Shown here in pieces: positions 44,610-51,484 of a stretch of DNA of 64,000 nt. The stretch is from Streptomyces sp. LBL (GTDB lineage: Bacteria > Actinomycetota > Actinomycetes > Streptomycetales > Streptomycetaceae). The stretch is from assembly GCF_029893585.1 (NCBI RefSeq), contig NZ_JARXYX010000023.1, forward strand, positions 62,001 through 126,000, written 5' to 3'. The position numbers and the translations under genes are program-made. The notes under the pieces were generated by a model. That model made no database searches. It saw only the letters and a program-made list of their open reading frames with translations, and was not told the DNA's origin. Numbering within the stretch: the first letter of the stretch is position 1; every line of letters begins with the position of its first letter.

Positions 44610-45284
44610 ATGCGCTTGTTGATCGTCGAAGACGAAAAGCGGCTGGCCCTGTCGCTCGCCAAGGGGCTGACCGCCGAGGGGTACGCCGTCGACGTCGTCC
44701 ACGACGGACGGGAGGGCCTGCACCGGGCCACCGAGGGGCCGTACGACCTCGTGATCCTCGACATCATGCTGCCCGGCCTCAACGGCTACCGCGTCTGCGC
44801 CGCCCTGCGCGCCGCCGGGCACGAGGTCCCGATCCTGATGCTCACCGCCAAGGACGGCGAGTACGACGAGGCGGAGGGCCTGGACACCGGCGCCGACGAC
44901 TACCTCACCAAGCCGTTCTCGTACGTCGTCCTCGTCGCCCGCGTCAAGGCCCTGCTCCGACGGGGCGGGCAGGGCGGCGCCGGGGTCTCTCCCGTGCGCG
45001 TCCACGGCGACCTCAAGGTCGACACCGCCGCCCACCGGGTGTTCCTCGCCGACGACGAAGTGACGCTCACCGCGAAGGAGTTCGCCGTCCTGGAGCAGTT
45101 GGTGCTGCGGCCCGGCGAGGTGGTGTCCAAGGCCGGCATCCTGGAGCACGTCTGGGACCACGCGTACGACGGGGATCCGAACATCGTCGAGGTGTACGTC
45201 AGCACCCTCCGGCGCAAGCTGCGGGCCGGGCTCATCCGGACGGTCCGCGGCGCCGGTTACCGGCTGGAGGCGGATCAGCGATGA
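44610..45284 (+). CDS. OmpR-family response regulator
   Basis: The 224-residue protein has a receiver domain with phosphoacceptor Asp51 (LVILDIMLPG), the conserved Lys in YLTKPF, and a C-terminal winged helix ending VRTVRGAGYRLEADQR (here LIRTVRGAGYRL). It is closest in style to CutR/TcrA-type regulators. Its ATG overlaps nothing upstream but lies 3 nt after the tnpB stop with no Shine-Dalgarno. The TnpB insertion has therefore replaced its native leader. The histidine kinase gene overlaps its stop (ATGA). Confidence 0.9.
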   Translation: MRLLIVEDEKRLALSLAKGLTAEGYAVDVVHDGREGLHRATEGPYDLVILDIMLPGLNGYRVCAALRAAGHEVPILMLTAKDGEYDEAEGLDTGADDYLTKPFSYVVLVARVKALLRRGGQGGAGVSPVRVHGDLKVDTAAHRVFLADDEVTLTAKEFAVLEQLVLRPGEVVSKAGILEHVWDHAYDGDPNIVEVYVSTLRRKLRAGLIRTVRGAGYRLEADQR

Positions 45285-46702
45285 GACGCCTGCTCGGTTC
45301 CGTACGGGCCCGGGCGACCCTCGCCGCCTCCCTCGTCGTCGCGGTGGCGCTGGTCGCCGCCGGGGCGTCCGTGCTGCTGTCGCTGCGTTCCAACCTGCTC
45401 GGCCAGGCCGGGACCCAGGCGGAGCACACCGCGCGCATGGTCGCCGGCCATCTGTCCGCGGGGAAGACGGCCCACCAGCTGTCCCTGGAGGCGGGCGAGG
45501 AGCCGGTCCAGATCGTCGACGACGACGGCACCCTGCTGGCGGCCTCCAAGGACCTGGAGCGGATCACCGGCACGGGCACGGACGCCGTACGGCCGCAGGC
45601 GCCGGCCGCCTCCGCACCCGACGCCGGCGAGGACAGCGGCGACGACCCCCACGACGCCGACGACCAGCTGGAACCTGGCGAGATCGACGACTCCACCACC
45701 TTCACCCACGGCTCCGCGACCATCGACAAGGACACCACCGACTACCGCTTCGCGGCCGTGAAGGTGGCGTCCGAGAAGCAGGGCCGGCTCACCGTCTACG
45801 CCGGCGCCCCGCTCTCCGCCGAACAGGGTGCGGTGAGCACCGCGCTGACCGTGATGCTGACCGGCTTCCCGCTGCTGCTCGCCGTCGTCGCCGCGGTGAC
45901 CTCGCTGGTCACCCGACGCGCCCTGCGTCCGGTGGAGGGCATCCGCGGCGAGATGGCCGCGATCACCGCCTCCGAGGACCTGGGGCGGCGCGTCCCGGTG
46001 CCGGACACGCACGACGAGGTGGCCCGCCTCGCCCGCACCACCAACGAGACGCTGGCCGTCCTGGAGGCCTCGGTGGAGCGCCAGCGCCGGTTCGTCGCCG
46101 ACGCCTCGCACGAGCTGCGCAGCCCGATCGCCAGCCTCCGCACCCAGCTCGAAGTGGGCGCCGCCCACCCCGGCCTGCTGGACGTGGAAGGGGCGGTCGA
46201 GGACACCGTACGACTGCAACGCCTCGCCGCCGACCTGCTGCTGCTCGCCCGGCTGGACGCGGGGGAGCGGCCCGGCGGCGCGCGGTGCGACCTCGCCGCG
46301 CTCGCGCGGGAGGCGGCGGCCGGGCGGCCGGACGTGACCGTACGGGCGGCAGAGGCGGTGGAGGCGGCCGGCTCCCGGGGGCAGCTGGGGCGACTGCTCA
46401 CCAACCTGCTGGACAACGCGCGGCGGCACGCCCGGTCGGAGATCACCCTGACCGTGCGGCGGACGGCGGAGTGGGCCGTGGCCGAGGTCGCCGACGACGG
46501 GGACGGGGTGCCCGAGGGGGACCGGGAGCGGATCTTCGAGCGGTTCGTACGGCTCGACGACGCCCGCAGCCGGGACGACGGCGGCGCCGGTCTCGGGCTC
46601 GCCATCGCCCGGGATGTCGCCGTACGGCACGGCGGCGCCCTCACGGTCCGGGACGCGCCGGCAGGCGGAGCCCTGTTCGAACTCCGCCTGCCGCTCACTT
46701 AG
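45281..46702 (+). CDS. Sensor histidine kinase
   Basis: This 473-residue membrane kinase has a first helix (about 14-36) and an extracytoplasmic sensor with an acidic Pro/Asp-rich stretch. A second helix (about 190-212), HAMP region, H-box FVADASHELRSPIASL (His277), N-box NLLDNARRHAR, and G-boxes DDGDGVPEGD and GGAGLGLAIARDV follow. It pairs with the OmpR regulator whose stop it overlaps. Signal unknown. Confidence 0.9.
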   Translation: MRRLLGSVRARATLAASLVVAVALVAAGASVLLSLRSNLLGQAGTQAEHTARMVAGHLSAGKTAHQLSLEAGEEPVQIVDDDGTLLAASKDLERITGTGTDAVRPQAPAASAPDAGEDSGDDPHDADDQLEPGEIDDSTTFTHGSATIDKDTTDYRFAAVKVASEKQGRLTVYAGAPLSAEQGAVSTALTVMLTGFPLLLAVVAAVTSLVTRRALRPVEGIRGEMAAITASEDLGRRVPVPDTHDEVARLARTTNETLAVLEASVERQRRFVADASHELRSPIASLRTQLEVGAAHPGLLDVEGAVEDTVRLQRLAADLLLLARLDAGERPGGARCDLAALAREAAAGRPDVTVRAAEAVEAAGSRGQLGRLLTNLLDNARRHARSEITLTVRRTAEWAVAEVADDGDGVPEGDRERIFERFVRLDDARSRDDGGAGLGLAIARDVAVRHGGALTVRDAPAGGALFELRLPLT

Positions 46703-46757
46703 CGTCCGTCCGGTAGGCCCGTCCGGGTCACGTCCGTCCGGGTCACGTCCGTCCGGG
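46703..46757. repeat. 15-bp tandem repeat after the kinase gene
   Basis: Units CGTCCGTCCGGGTCA occur twice intact with degenerate copies on each side, filling the 55 nt between the kinase stop and the convergent MarR stop codon. No conventional terminator is visible there. Confidence 0.88.
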
Positions 46758-47234
46758 TTACGGGCGTCCCCGCTGCCCGCGGAGGTGTTCCGCGATGGGC
46801 TTCAGGGACTTGTCGAGTTCCGTCAGGGCGTCGGGGGACACCAGGTCGACGAAGTGCCTCCGCACGGACGCCACATGGTGAGGCGCGACCTTCTTCATCG
46901 TCTCCATGCCGTGCTCGGTGAGGACCGCGAACAGACCCCGGCGGTCCGACTCGCAGTTCTCCCGCCGTACAAGGTCCGCGTTCTCCATCCGGGTGATCTG
47001 GTGGGAGAGGCGGCTCTTCGACTGGAGGGTGGCGGACGCGAGGTCGCTCATCCGCATCCGTACGCCCTCCGACTCGGAGAGATTCACCAGGATCTCGTAG
47101 TCGTTCATCGTCAGGCCGAACGGCTGCAGGTCCTTTTCGAGCTGGTACGTCAACAGCCTGTTGACATCCAGGTGGGTGCGCCAGGCGCACTGCTCCGCAT
47201 CGGTCAGCCAGCGCGTGGCCGTCTCGGTCTCCAT
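46758..47234 (-). CDS. absC: MarR-family regulator, AbsC-like
   Basis: The 158-residue protein has a winged helix-turn-helix: LTMNDYEILVNLSESEGVRM, MSDLASATLQSKSRLSHQITRMENADLVRR, and the wing ESDRRGLFAVLTEHG. Sequence (as I recall it) and position beside this two-component system match AbsC (SCO5405), a zinc-responsive MarR regulator of antibiotic and coelibactin production in S. coelicolor. The symbol rests on that synteny. The AT-rich dyad upstream suggests autoregulation. Confidence 0.75.
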   Translation of the reverse strand: METETATRWLTDAEQCAWRTHLDVNRLLTYQLEKDLQPFGLTMNDYEILVNLSESEGVRMRMSDLASATLQSKSRLSHQITRMENADLVRRENCESDRRGLFAVLTEHGMETMKKVAPHHVASVRRHFVDLVSPDALTELDKSLKPIAEHLRGQRGRP

Positions 47235-47239
47235 GAATG

Positions 47240-47270
47240 AAGTCTACCTAAAAAGTTGAAAGGTGAACTA
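47240..47270 (-). promoter_or_regulatory. Candidate AbsC/MarR operator and promoter
   Basis: A markedly AT-rich patch just upstream of the MarR start contains AGTT-N8-AACT (47254-47269) and CTACCTAAAAAGTTGAAAGG. MarR proteins usually bind short dyads overlapping their own promoter, and this is the only such candidate here. Confidence 0.45.
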
Positions 47271-47329
47271 GCGGGAGGGTGCTGACGGCGACGCGCGCCC
47301 GTTCGACGTCACACTCCGCAGAATACCGC

Positions 47330-48130
47330 TCACAGACCGAAGCGGCGCTGGAGGTCTCCCAGCTGTCCGGGAAGGCGCGGTGCCCCCGCCTGCGGTGAGT
47401 GGCCCGTGGGGCCTCCGCCGCCGGGCACTCCGGCCTCCTGTGGCACCGCCCCCGTGGCCTGCTCGGCCATGAGTGCCTCCGACGACTGGAGGAGGACCGT
47501 ACCGGCCCCGACGAACTCGAACTGGTGCTCCTCCCCGGAAGCCCCACCGAGGCCTGTCATCGCACGGAGACCGCCCATCAGGCCGGTCATGTAACCGTGG
47601 TCGTAGTGATGGCACGGCGAGGGGCAGTCGGCCCAGCCGACGAGGGCCTGCGGGTCCACCCGGATCGGGGGTTCCATGAACACCACGGGGCCGTTGGAAG
47701 CCGCCACGAACTTTCCGGTTCCGATGAGTGTCAGAAAACCCGGCACGATCGACTGTTTGAGGGCAAGACTTGGCTGAAAAGCGAGCAGGTTGCCCGAGCG
47801 AATGGTCAGATTGCCGTTCTCCAGGTCGTAGGAGTTCACGTCGAAGGCCCGGTCGGCGAGCAGCATCTTGCCCGAGCCACCCGCCACGACCCAGTCACTC
47901 GCGTGCAGAGGCGAATGGAAGGACGTACGGACAAGACGGTCCAGCCGGCCGTGCCCGATGCCGTTGAACTCCATCTGGCCGTAGTAGGCGATCATCTTCC
48001 CCTTCTGCAGGAACCACTGGCTCCCCTTGAGCTCCACGCAGAAGGTGTAGTTGTTGACGTTGTCGTCGACCGGCAGCGTCATCGGGTCGTAGACCGTCGG
48101 GCCGCCGCCCGGAGCCCCGTACATGCTCAC
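47330..48130 (-). CDS. AIM24 family protein 3 (with C-terminal Gly/Pro extension)
   Basis: The 266-residue protein has the AIM24/TerD-like beta-sandwich style of its two upstream paralogues: FCVELKGSQWFLQKGKMIAYYG and a GTGKFVAASNGPVV repeat. It adds a CPSPCHHYDHG Cys/His segment and a 40-residue Gly/Pro/Gln tail. Its GTG overlaps the stop of the upstream gene (GTGA). Bacterial AIM24 homologues have no established function; the yeast protein is mitochondrial. Confidence 0.8.
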   Translation of the reverse strand: MSMYGAPGGGPTVYDPMTLPVDDNVNNYTFCVELKGSQWFLQKGKMIAYYGQMEFNGIGHGRLDRLVRTSFHSPLHASDWVVAGGSGKMLLADRAFDVNSYDLENGNLTIRSGNLLAFQPSLALKQSIVPGFLTLIGTGKFVAASNGPVVFMEPPIRVDPQALVGWADCPSPCHHYDHGYMTGLMGGLRAMTGLGGASGEEHQFEFVGAGTVLLQSSEALMAEQATGAVPQEAGVPGGGGPTGHSPQAGAPRLPGQLGDLQRRFGL

Positions 48131-48777
48131 AGCTTCTCCTCCGAGGCCTGGACGTACACCGAGCCGTTGCCGCTGAGCTCCAGCTGGAACGCCTCGCCGG
48201 AGCCACGGCCCACCATGTCCCGCCAGCCCAGCGCGGTGGACAGCTTGTTGCGTACGTCGCCGTGGTGGGCGACGTACGCCTGCGGGTCGACATGGACCGG
48301 GCGCTGCGGGGTGATCGGGACCTCGATGACCCCGCCGTGCGCCATCACCGCCACCGAGCCGTGTCCGCGCAGGGTGGTCGTGAACAGTCCCTGGCCGGTG
48401 ACCTGGCCACGGACCATGCCCATGACGCCGCCCTGGGAGCCCATGAACATCGTGCCCTGCTCCAGCGTGCCCTCGAAGGCGAGCAGCCGGTCCGCCTCCA
48501 CGTAGAGCGTGTCGCCGGTCAGGCCGATCACCTGGACATGGTGGCCGCCGTGCCCGAACAGCACGGTGCCGCTGCCCTCGACGGACATCAGGGGCGTCGC
48601 CTCGTTCGCCACCCGGCGGCCGATCATCGACATGACCCCGCCCTGGCCGCCCTGGATGTTCGGGGTGAAGGACACCTCGCCCCGGTAGGCGAGCATCGCC
48701 CCGCGCTGGCTGAACAGCCGCTGCCCGGGCAGGACGGTCGCCTCGACGATCTTGGAGTTGATCTCACGCAAGGCCAT
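48127..48777 (-). CDS. AIM24 family protein 2
   Basis: The 216-residue protein has glycine-rich beta-strand repeats characteristic of AIM24: LFSQRGAMLAYRGEVSF, SGTVLFGHGGHHVQVIGL, GLFTTTLRGHGSVAVMAHGG. It is the middle gene of a three-gene operon of paralogues, 1 nt from the upstream gene and overlapping the downstream one. No signal or membrane segment is present. Confidence 0.82.
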   Translation of the reverse strand: MALREINSKIVEATVLPGQRLFSQRGAMLAYRGEVSFTPNIQGGQGGVMSMIGRRVANEATPLMSVEGSGTVLFGHGGHHVQVIGLTGDTLYVEADRLLAFEGTLEQGTMFMGSQGGVMGMVRGQVTGQGLFTTTLRGHGSVAVMAHGGVIEVPITPQRPVHVDPQAYVAHHGDVRNKLSTALGWRDMVGRGSGEAFQLELSGNGSVYVQASEEKL

Positions 48778-48778
48778 G

Positions 48779-49417
48779 TCACACGTCCCCCGCGATCGTG
48801 TTCCGCTCGCTCGGCTGGACGTACACCAGACCGTCCCCCTCGAAGCGGATCTGGAAGGCCTCGCCGCCGCCCTCGCCCATGAACGTACGGAACGTCACAC
48901 CGGACTGGAAGGACTGCCGCAGGTTCCCCTGGTGGGCGATGTACGCTCCCGGGTCGACGGTCAGCGGATACTGCGCGCTGACCCGCAGCACGACCGCCGG
49001 CCCGTCCGACATGAGCGCGGCCTGTCCGTGCCCCTCGATCGTCGTCGTGAACAGCCCGTTGCCCTGCGAGGCCCCGCGCACCCCCGTGAACGACGTGCCC
49101 GTGCGCAGGCCCGAGTCCGTCGCGAGCAGGTTGCTCGACTCCACGTAGAGCTTGTCGCCCTGGAGGGCGACGAGGTTGATCTCCGAGGCCCGGTCCGCGA
49201 ACCAGCAGGTGCCGTGCCCCTTCACCTCCATCAGAGTCATCTGCTCGCCGGTGATCCGCCGGGTCACCATCCCCCGGATGCCCTCACCGCCGCCGCTGAG
49301 TTTCTTGAAGTCCATCTGCCCGTCGTACGCCACCATCGAGCCGTTCTTCGCCTTTACGGCGTCCCCGGTCATGTCGACGGCCAGCACCTTGCTGCCTTGA
49401 AGTCGGAACATCGCCAC
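48779..49417 (-). CDS. AIM24 family protein 1
   Basis: The 212-residue first gene of the AIM24 operon has FRLQGSKVLAVDMTGDAVKA, GHGTCWFADRASEINLVAL and GLFTTTIEGHGQAALMSDG. It starts at GTG 49417, with ATG 49411 as alternative. The GLFTTT(I/L)xGHG segment is shared with protein 2, showing tandem duplication. Expression probably starts in the 205-nt gap 49418-49622, which it shares with the divergent DUF3817 gene. Confidence 0.82.
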   Translation of the reverse strand: MAMFRLQGSKVLAVDMTGDAVKAKNGSMVAYDGQMDFKKLSGGGEGIRGMVTRRITGEQMTLMEVKGHGTCWFADRASEINLVALQGDKLYVESSNLLATDSGLRTGTSFTGVRGASQGNGLFTTTIEGHGQAALMSDGPAVVLRVSAQYPLTVDPGAYIAHQGNLRQSFQSGVTFRTFMGEGGGEAFQIRFEGDGLVYVQPSERNTIAGDV

Positions 49418-49622
49418 GGAGCGAAGGTAGCCGCCGGAAGGCTCCGCCGACAGGTCCTACGGGTGGAGAGAGACCCTGATCGTGCCCTTAGGGGGTCGTC
49501 GCTCGCCCCGGGGAGCCGTTTGCCACAATGGGCGAGCCTTTGTGCTTCCCTTCACAAACCGTCTGACGTCTTTCCCACCGAACTGCGCCGATCTCCCGCC
49601 GATCTCCCACCGAAGGTGACCC

Positions 49623-49973
49623 GTGGACATCAAGACCGCCACCGCCCTCCGCCGCCTCCGCCTGGTCTCCGCCCCCGAGGCCGTCTCCTTCCTCCTCCTG
49701 CTGGTCTGCTCGGTACTGAAGCGGACCACGGAGTTCAACGCGGTCCCCGCGATGGGCATGATCCACGGCGTTCTCTTCATCCTGTACGTGATCTTCTGGG
49801 CGGACGCCTGGAACCGTACGAAGTGGCCCCTGAAGACCGCCGCCCTGTACTTCGTCCTCTCCGTACTGCCCACCGGCGGCTTCTTCGCCGAGCGCAAGCT
49901 GCGGCGCGAGGCCGAGGACGCGGTCATCGCCTCCCGCGCCCGCCAGGCGAAGGAAGGGGCGGTCGGCGCATGA
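49623..49973 (+). CDS. DUF3817 membrane protein (copy 1)
   Basis: The 116-residue protein has three membrane helices (about 15-33, 45-62 and 68-88) and motifs APEAVSFLLLLVCSVLKR, GMIHGVLFILYVIF, PTGGFFAERKL, typical of DUF3817, a family also found as the N-terminal part of some YdzA-like proteins. The GTG at 49623 follows the end of a shadow frame. The stop overlaps the next ATG. Confidence 0.85.
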   Translation: MDIKTATALRRLRLVSAPEAVSFLLLLVCSVLKRTTEFNAVPAMGMIHGVLFILYVIFWADAWNRTKWPLKTAALYFVLSVLPTGGFFAERKLRREAEDAVIASRARQAKEGAVGA

Positions 49974-50272
49974 TCGTCGCATTCTCCGTGACGCCGCTCG
50001 GGGTCGGTGAGGACGTGGGGGAGTACGTCGCCGACGCCGTCCGGGTCGTCCGCGAATCGGGCCTGCCGAACCGCACCGACGCGATGTTCACCTCGGTCGA
50101 GGGCGAGTGGGACGAGGTCATGGACGTCGTCAGGCGTGCCGTGGCGGCCGTGGAGGCACGGGCGCCACGCGTGTCGCTGGTCCTCAAGGCGGACATCCGC
50201 CCCGGAGTGACGGACGGCCTCACCTCCAAGGTGGAGACGGTGGAGACGTATCTGGCGCGGCCGGCGGAGTAG
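49970..50272 (+). CDS. MTH1187/YqgV-type thiamine-binding protein
   Basis: The 100-residue protein is a ferredoxin-like fold of the PF01910 family: MIVAFSVTPLGVGEDVGEYV, VRESGLPNRTDAMFTSVEGEWDEVM, VSLVLKADIRPG. Family members bind thiamine and form tetramers. It overlaps the DUF3817 gene by ATGA, forming a two-gene unit. Confidence 0.85.
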   Translation: MIVAFSVTPLGVGEDVGEYVADAVRVVRESGLPNRTDAMFTSVEGEWDEVMDVVRRAVAAVEARAPRVSLVLKADIRPGVTDGLTSKVETVETYLARPAE

Positions 50273-50357
50273 AGCCGTGCCCGGCCGCTTTCCGGTGCCG
50301 CCGACCGAAAGGCGAGACGGAGCTGACCGGCATGTGACCGGCCGGTAAGGTCGAGGC

Positions 50358-50867
50358 GTGCCGAAGCCGCTCAGTCTTCCCTTCGATCCCATCGCGCGCG
50401 CCGACGAACTCTGGAAGCAGCGTTGGGGAAACGTGCCCTCCATGGCCGCGATCACCTCGATCATGCGGGCGCACCAGATCCTGCTCGCCGAGGTCGACGC
50501 GGTCGTCAAGCCGTACGGACTGACGTTCGCGCGGTACGAGGCGCTGGTGCTGCTCACCTTCTCCAAGGCCGGCGAGCTGACCATGTCCAAGATCGGCGAG
50601 CGGCTCATGGTGCACCCCACGTCCGTGACGAACACGGTGGACCGGCTGGTGAAGTCGGGTTTGGTGGCCAGGAAGCCCAACCCCAACGACGGCCGCGGCA
50701 CCCTCGCCGTCATCACGGACAAGGGCCGCGAGGTCGTCGAGGAGGCCACCCGCGACCTGATGGCGATGGACTTCGGGCTCGGGGCGTACGACGCCGAGGA
50801 GTGCGGCGAGCTCTTCGCGATGCTCAGGCCGCTGCGGGTGTCCGCGCACGACTTCGACGGGGACTGA
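50358..50867 (+). CDS. MarR-family transcriptional regulator
   Basis: The 169-residue protein has a winged HTH: LTFARYEALVLLTFSKAGELTM, SKIGERLMVHPTSVTNTVDRLVKSGLVARKP, and the wing PNDGRGTLAVITDKG. It has a longer N-terminal helix than AbsC-like proteins. GTG 50358 is preceded by AAGGTCGAGGC. It is followed by the second DUF3817 gene and icmA, which are possible targets. Confidence 0.88.
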   Translation: MPKPLSLPFDPIARADELWKQRWGNVPSMAAITSIMRAHQILLAEVDAVVKPYGLTFARYEALVLLTFSKAGELTMSKIGERLMVHPTSVTNTVDRLVKSGLVARKPNPNDGRGTLAVITDKGREVVEEATRDLMAMDFGLGAYDAEECGELFAMLRPLRVSAHDFDGD

Positions 50868-50923
50868 CCGTCAGGAGCATCCCGGGGCAAGATCTCCCGG
50901 AGTGCGTGGTTACGCTCGTACGC

Positions 50924-51262
50924 ATGAAAAAGAGCGTGCTGACCCGCTATCGCGTCATGGCCTACGTCACCGGTGTGCTGCTGGTCCTGCTGACCCTCGG
51001 TGTGATCGCCAAGTACCTGCTCGACATGGACGGCGCCGACAGCTTCACCCGCGTCGTGGGTATCGCGCACGGCTGGCTGTACGTCGTCTACCTGGTCTTC
51101 GCGTTCGACCTCGGCTCCAAGGCGAAGTGGCCGGTCGCCAAGCAGGTGTGGGTGCTGCTGGCGGGGACCATCCCCACGGCCGCCTTCTTCGTGGAGCGCA
51201 AGGTCACCCGTGAGCTGGAGGCGAAGATCGCCGACGGCACTCCGGTGGCCGCCAAGGCGTAA
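50924..51262 (+). CDS. DUF3817 membrane protein (copy 2)
   Basis: The 112-residue protein has three helices and the family motifs YVTGVLLVLLTLGVIAKY, GIAHGWLYVVYLVFAFDLG and IPTAAFFVERKVTREL. It is a paralogue of the gene at 49623. The last codons (VAAKA, stop) seed a 21-bp tandem repeat downstream. The predicted start ATG has a short GGAGTGCGTGG stretch too far upstream to be a strong ribosome binding site. Confidence 0.85.
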   Translation: MKKSVLTRYRVMAYVTGVLLVLLTLGVIAKYLLDMDGADSFTRVVGIAHGWLYVVYLVFAFDLGSKAKWPVAKQVWVLLAGTIPTAAFFVERKVTRELEAKIADGTPVAAKA

Positions 51263-51401
51263 GCGCCGGCCGCCGGCGCTTGGGCGGTGGCCGCCGAGGC
51301 GTAAAGGGGGCCGCCAAGGCGTAAGCGGTGGTCGCCGCGGTGGTCACCGACGCGTGAACGGTGGCCGTTGACGCATACACGATGGTCGCCGACGCATGAA
51401 T
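51244..51401. repeat. Seven 21-bp tandem units copied from the DUF3817 gene end
   Basis: Units of 21 bp begin at 51244, 51265 (degenerate), 51286, 51307 (20 bp), 51339, 51360 and 51381, with a partial unit at 51327. The first unit is the last five codons plus TAA of the gene (GGTGGCCGCCAAGGCGTAAGC). Later units keep the stop as TAA or TGA (changed to ATA once). The period of seven codons preserves frame. Confidence 0.92.
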
Positions 51402-51416
51402 GTGTCCGGTTCCACT

Positions 51417-51441
51417 CCGCCGTACGGGACACGTACGGCGG
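51417..51441. promoter_or_regulatory. Inverted repeat upstream of icmA
   Basis: Perfect 9-bp arms CCGCCGTAC and GTACGGCGG with a 7-nt spacer lie 13 bp upstream of the 24-bp palindrome. It may be a second operator or the terminator of the upstream transcript. Confidence 0.5.
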
Positions 51442-51453
51442 TCTGCCGTCGAC

Positions 51454-51477
51454 ATTTACTAGGACGTCCTAGTAAAT
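51454..51477. promoter_or_regulatory. Perfect 24-bp palindrome in front of icmA
   Basis: The half-site ATTTACTAGGAC is followed directly by its exact reverse complement, centred on a GACGTC site. It ends 7 nt before the icmA ATG and abuts its GGAGGT. Length, perfection and position point to an operator for a dimeric, probably TetR-type, repressor. As RNA it would also form a hairpin adjoining the ribosome binding site. Confidence 0.85.
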
Positions 51478-51484
51478 TGGAGGT

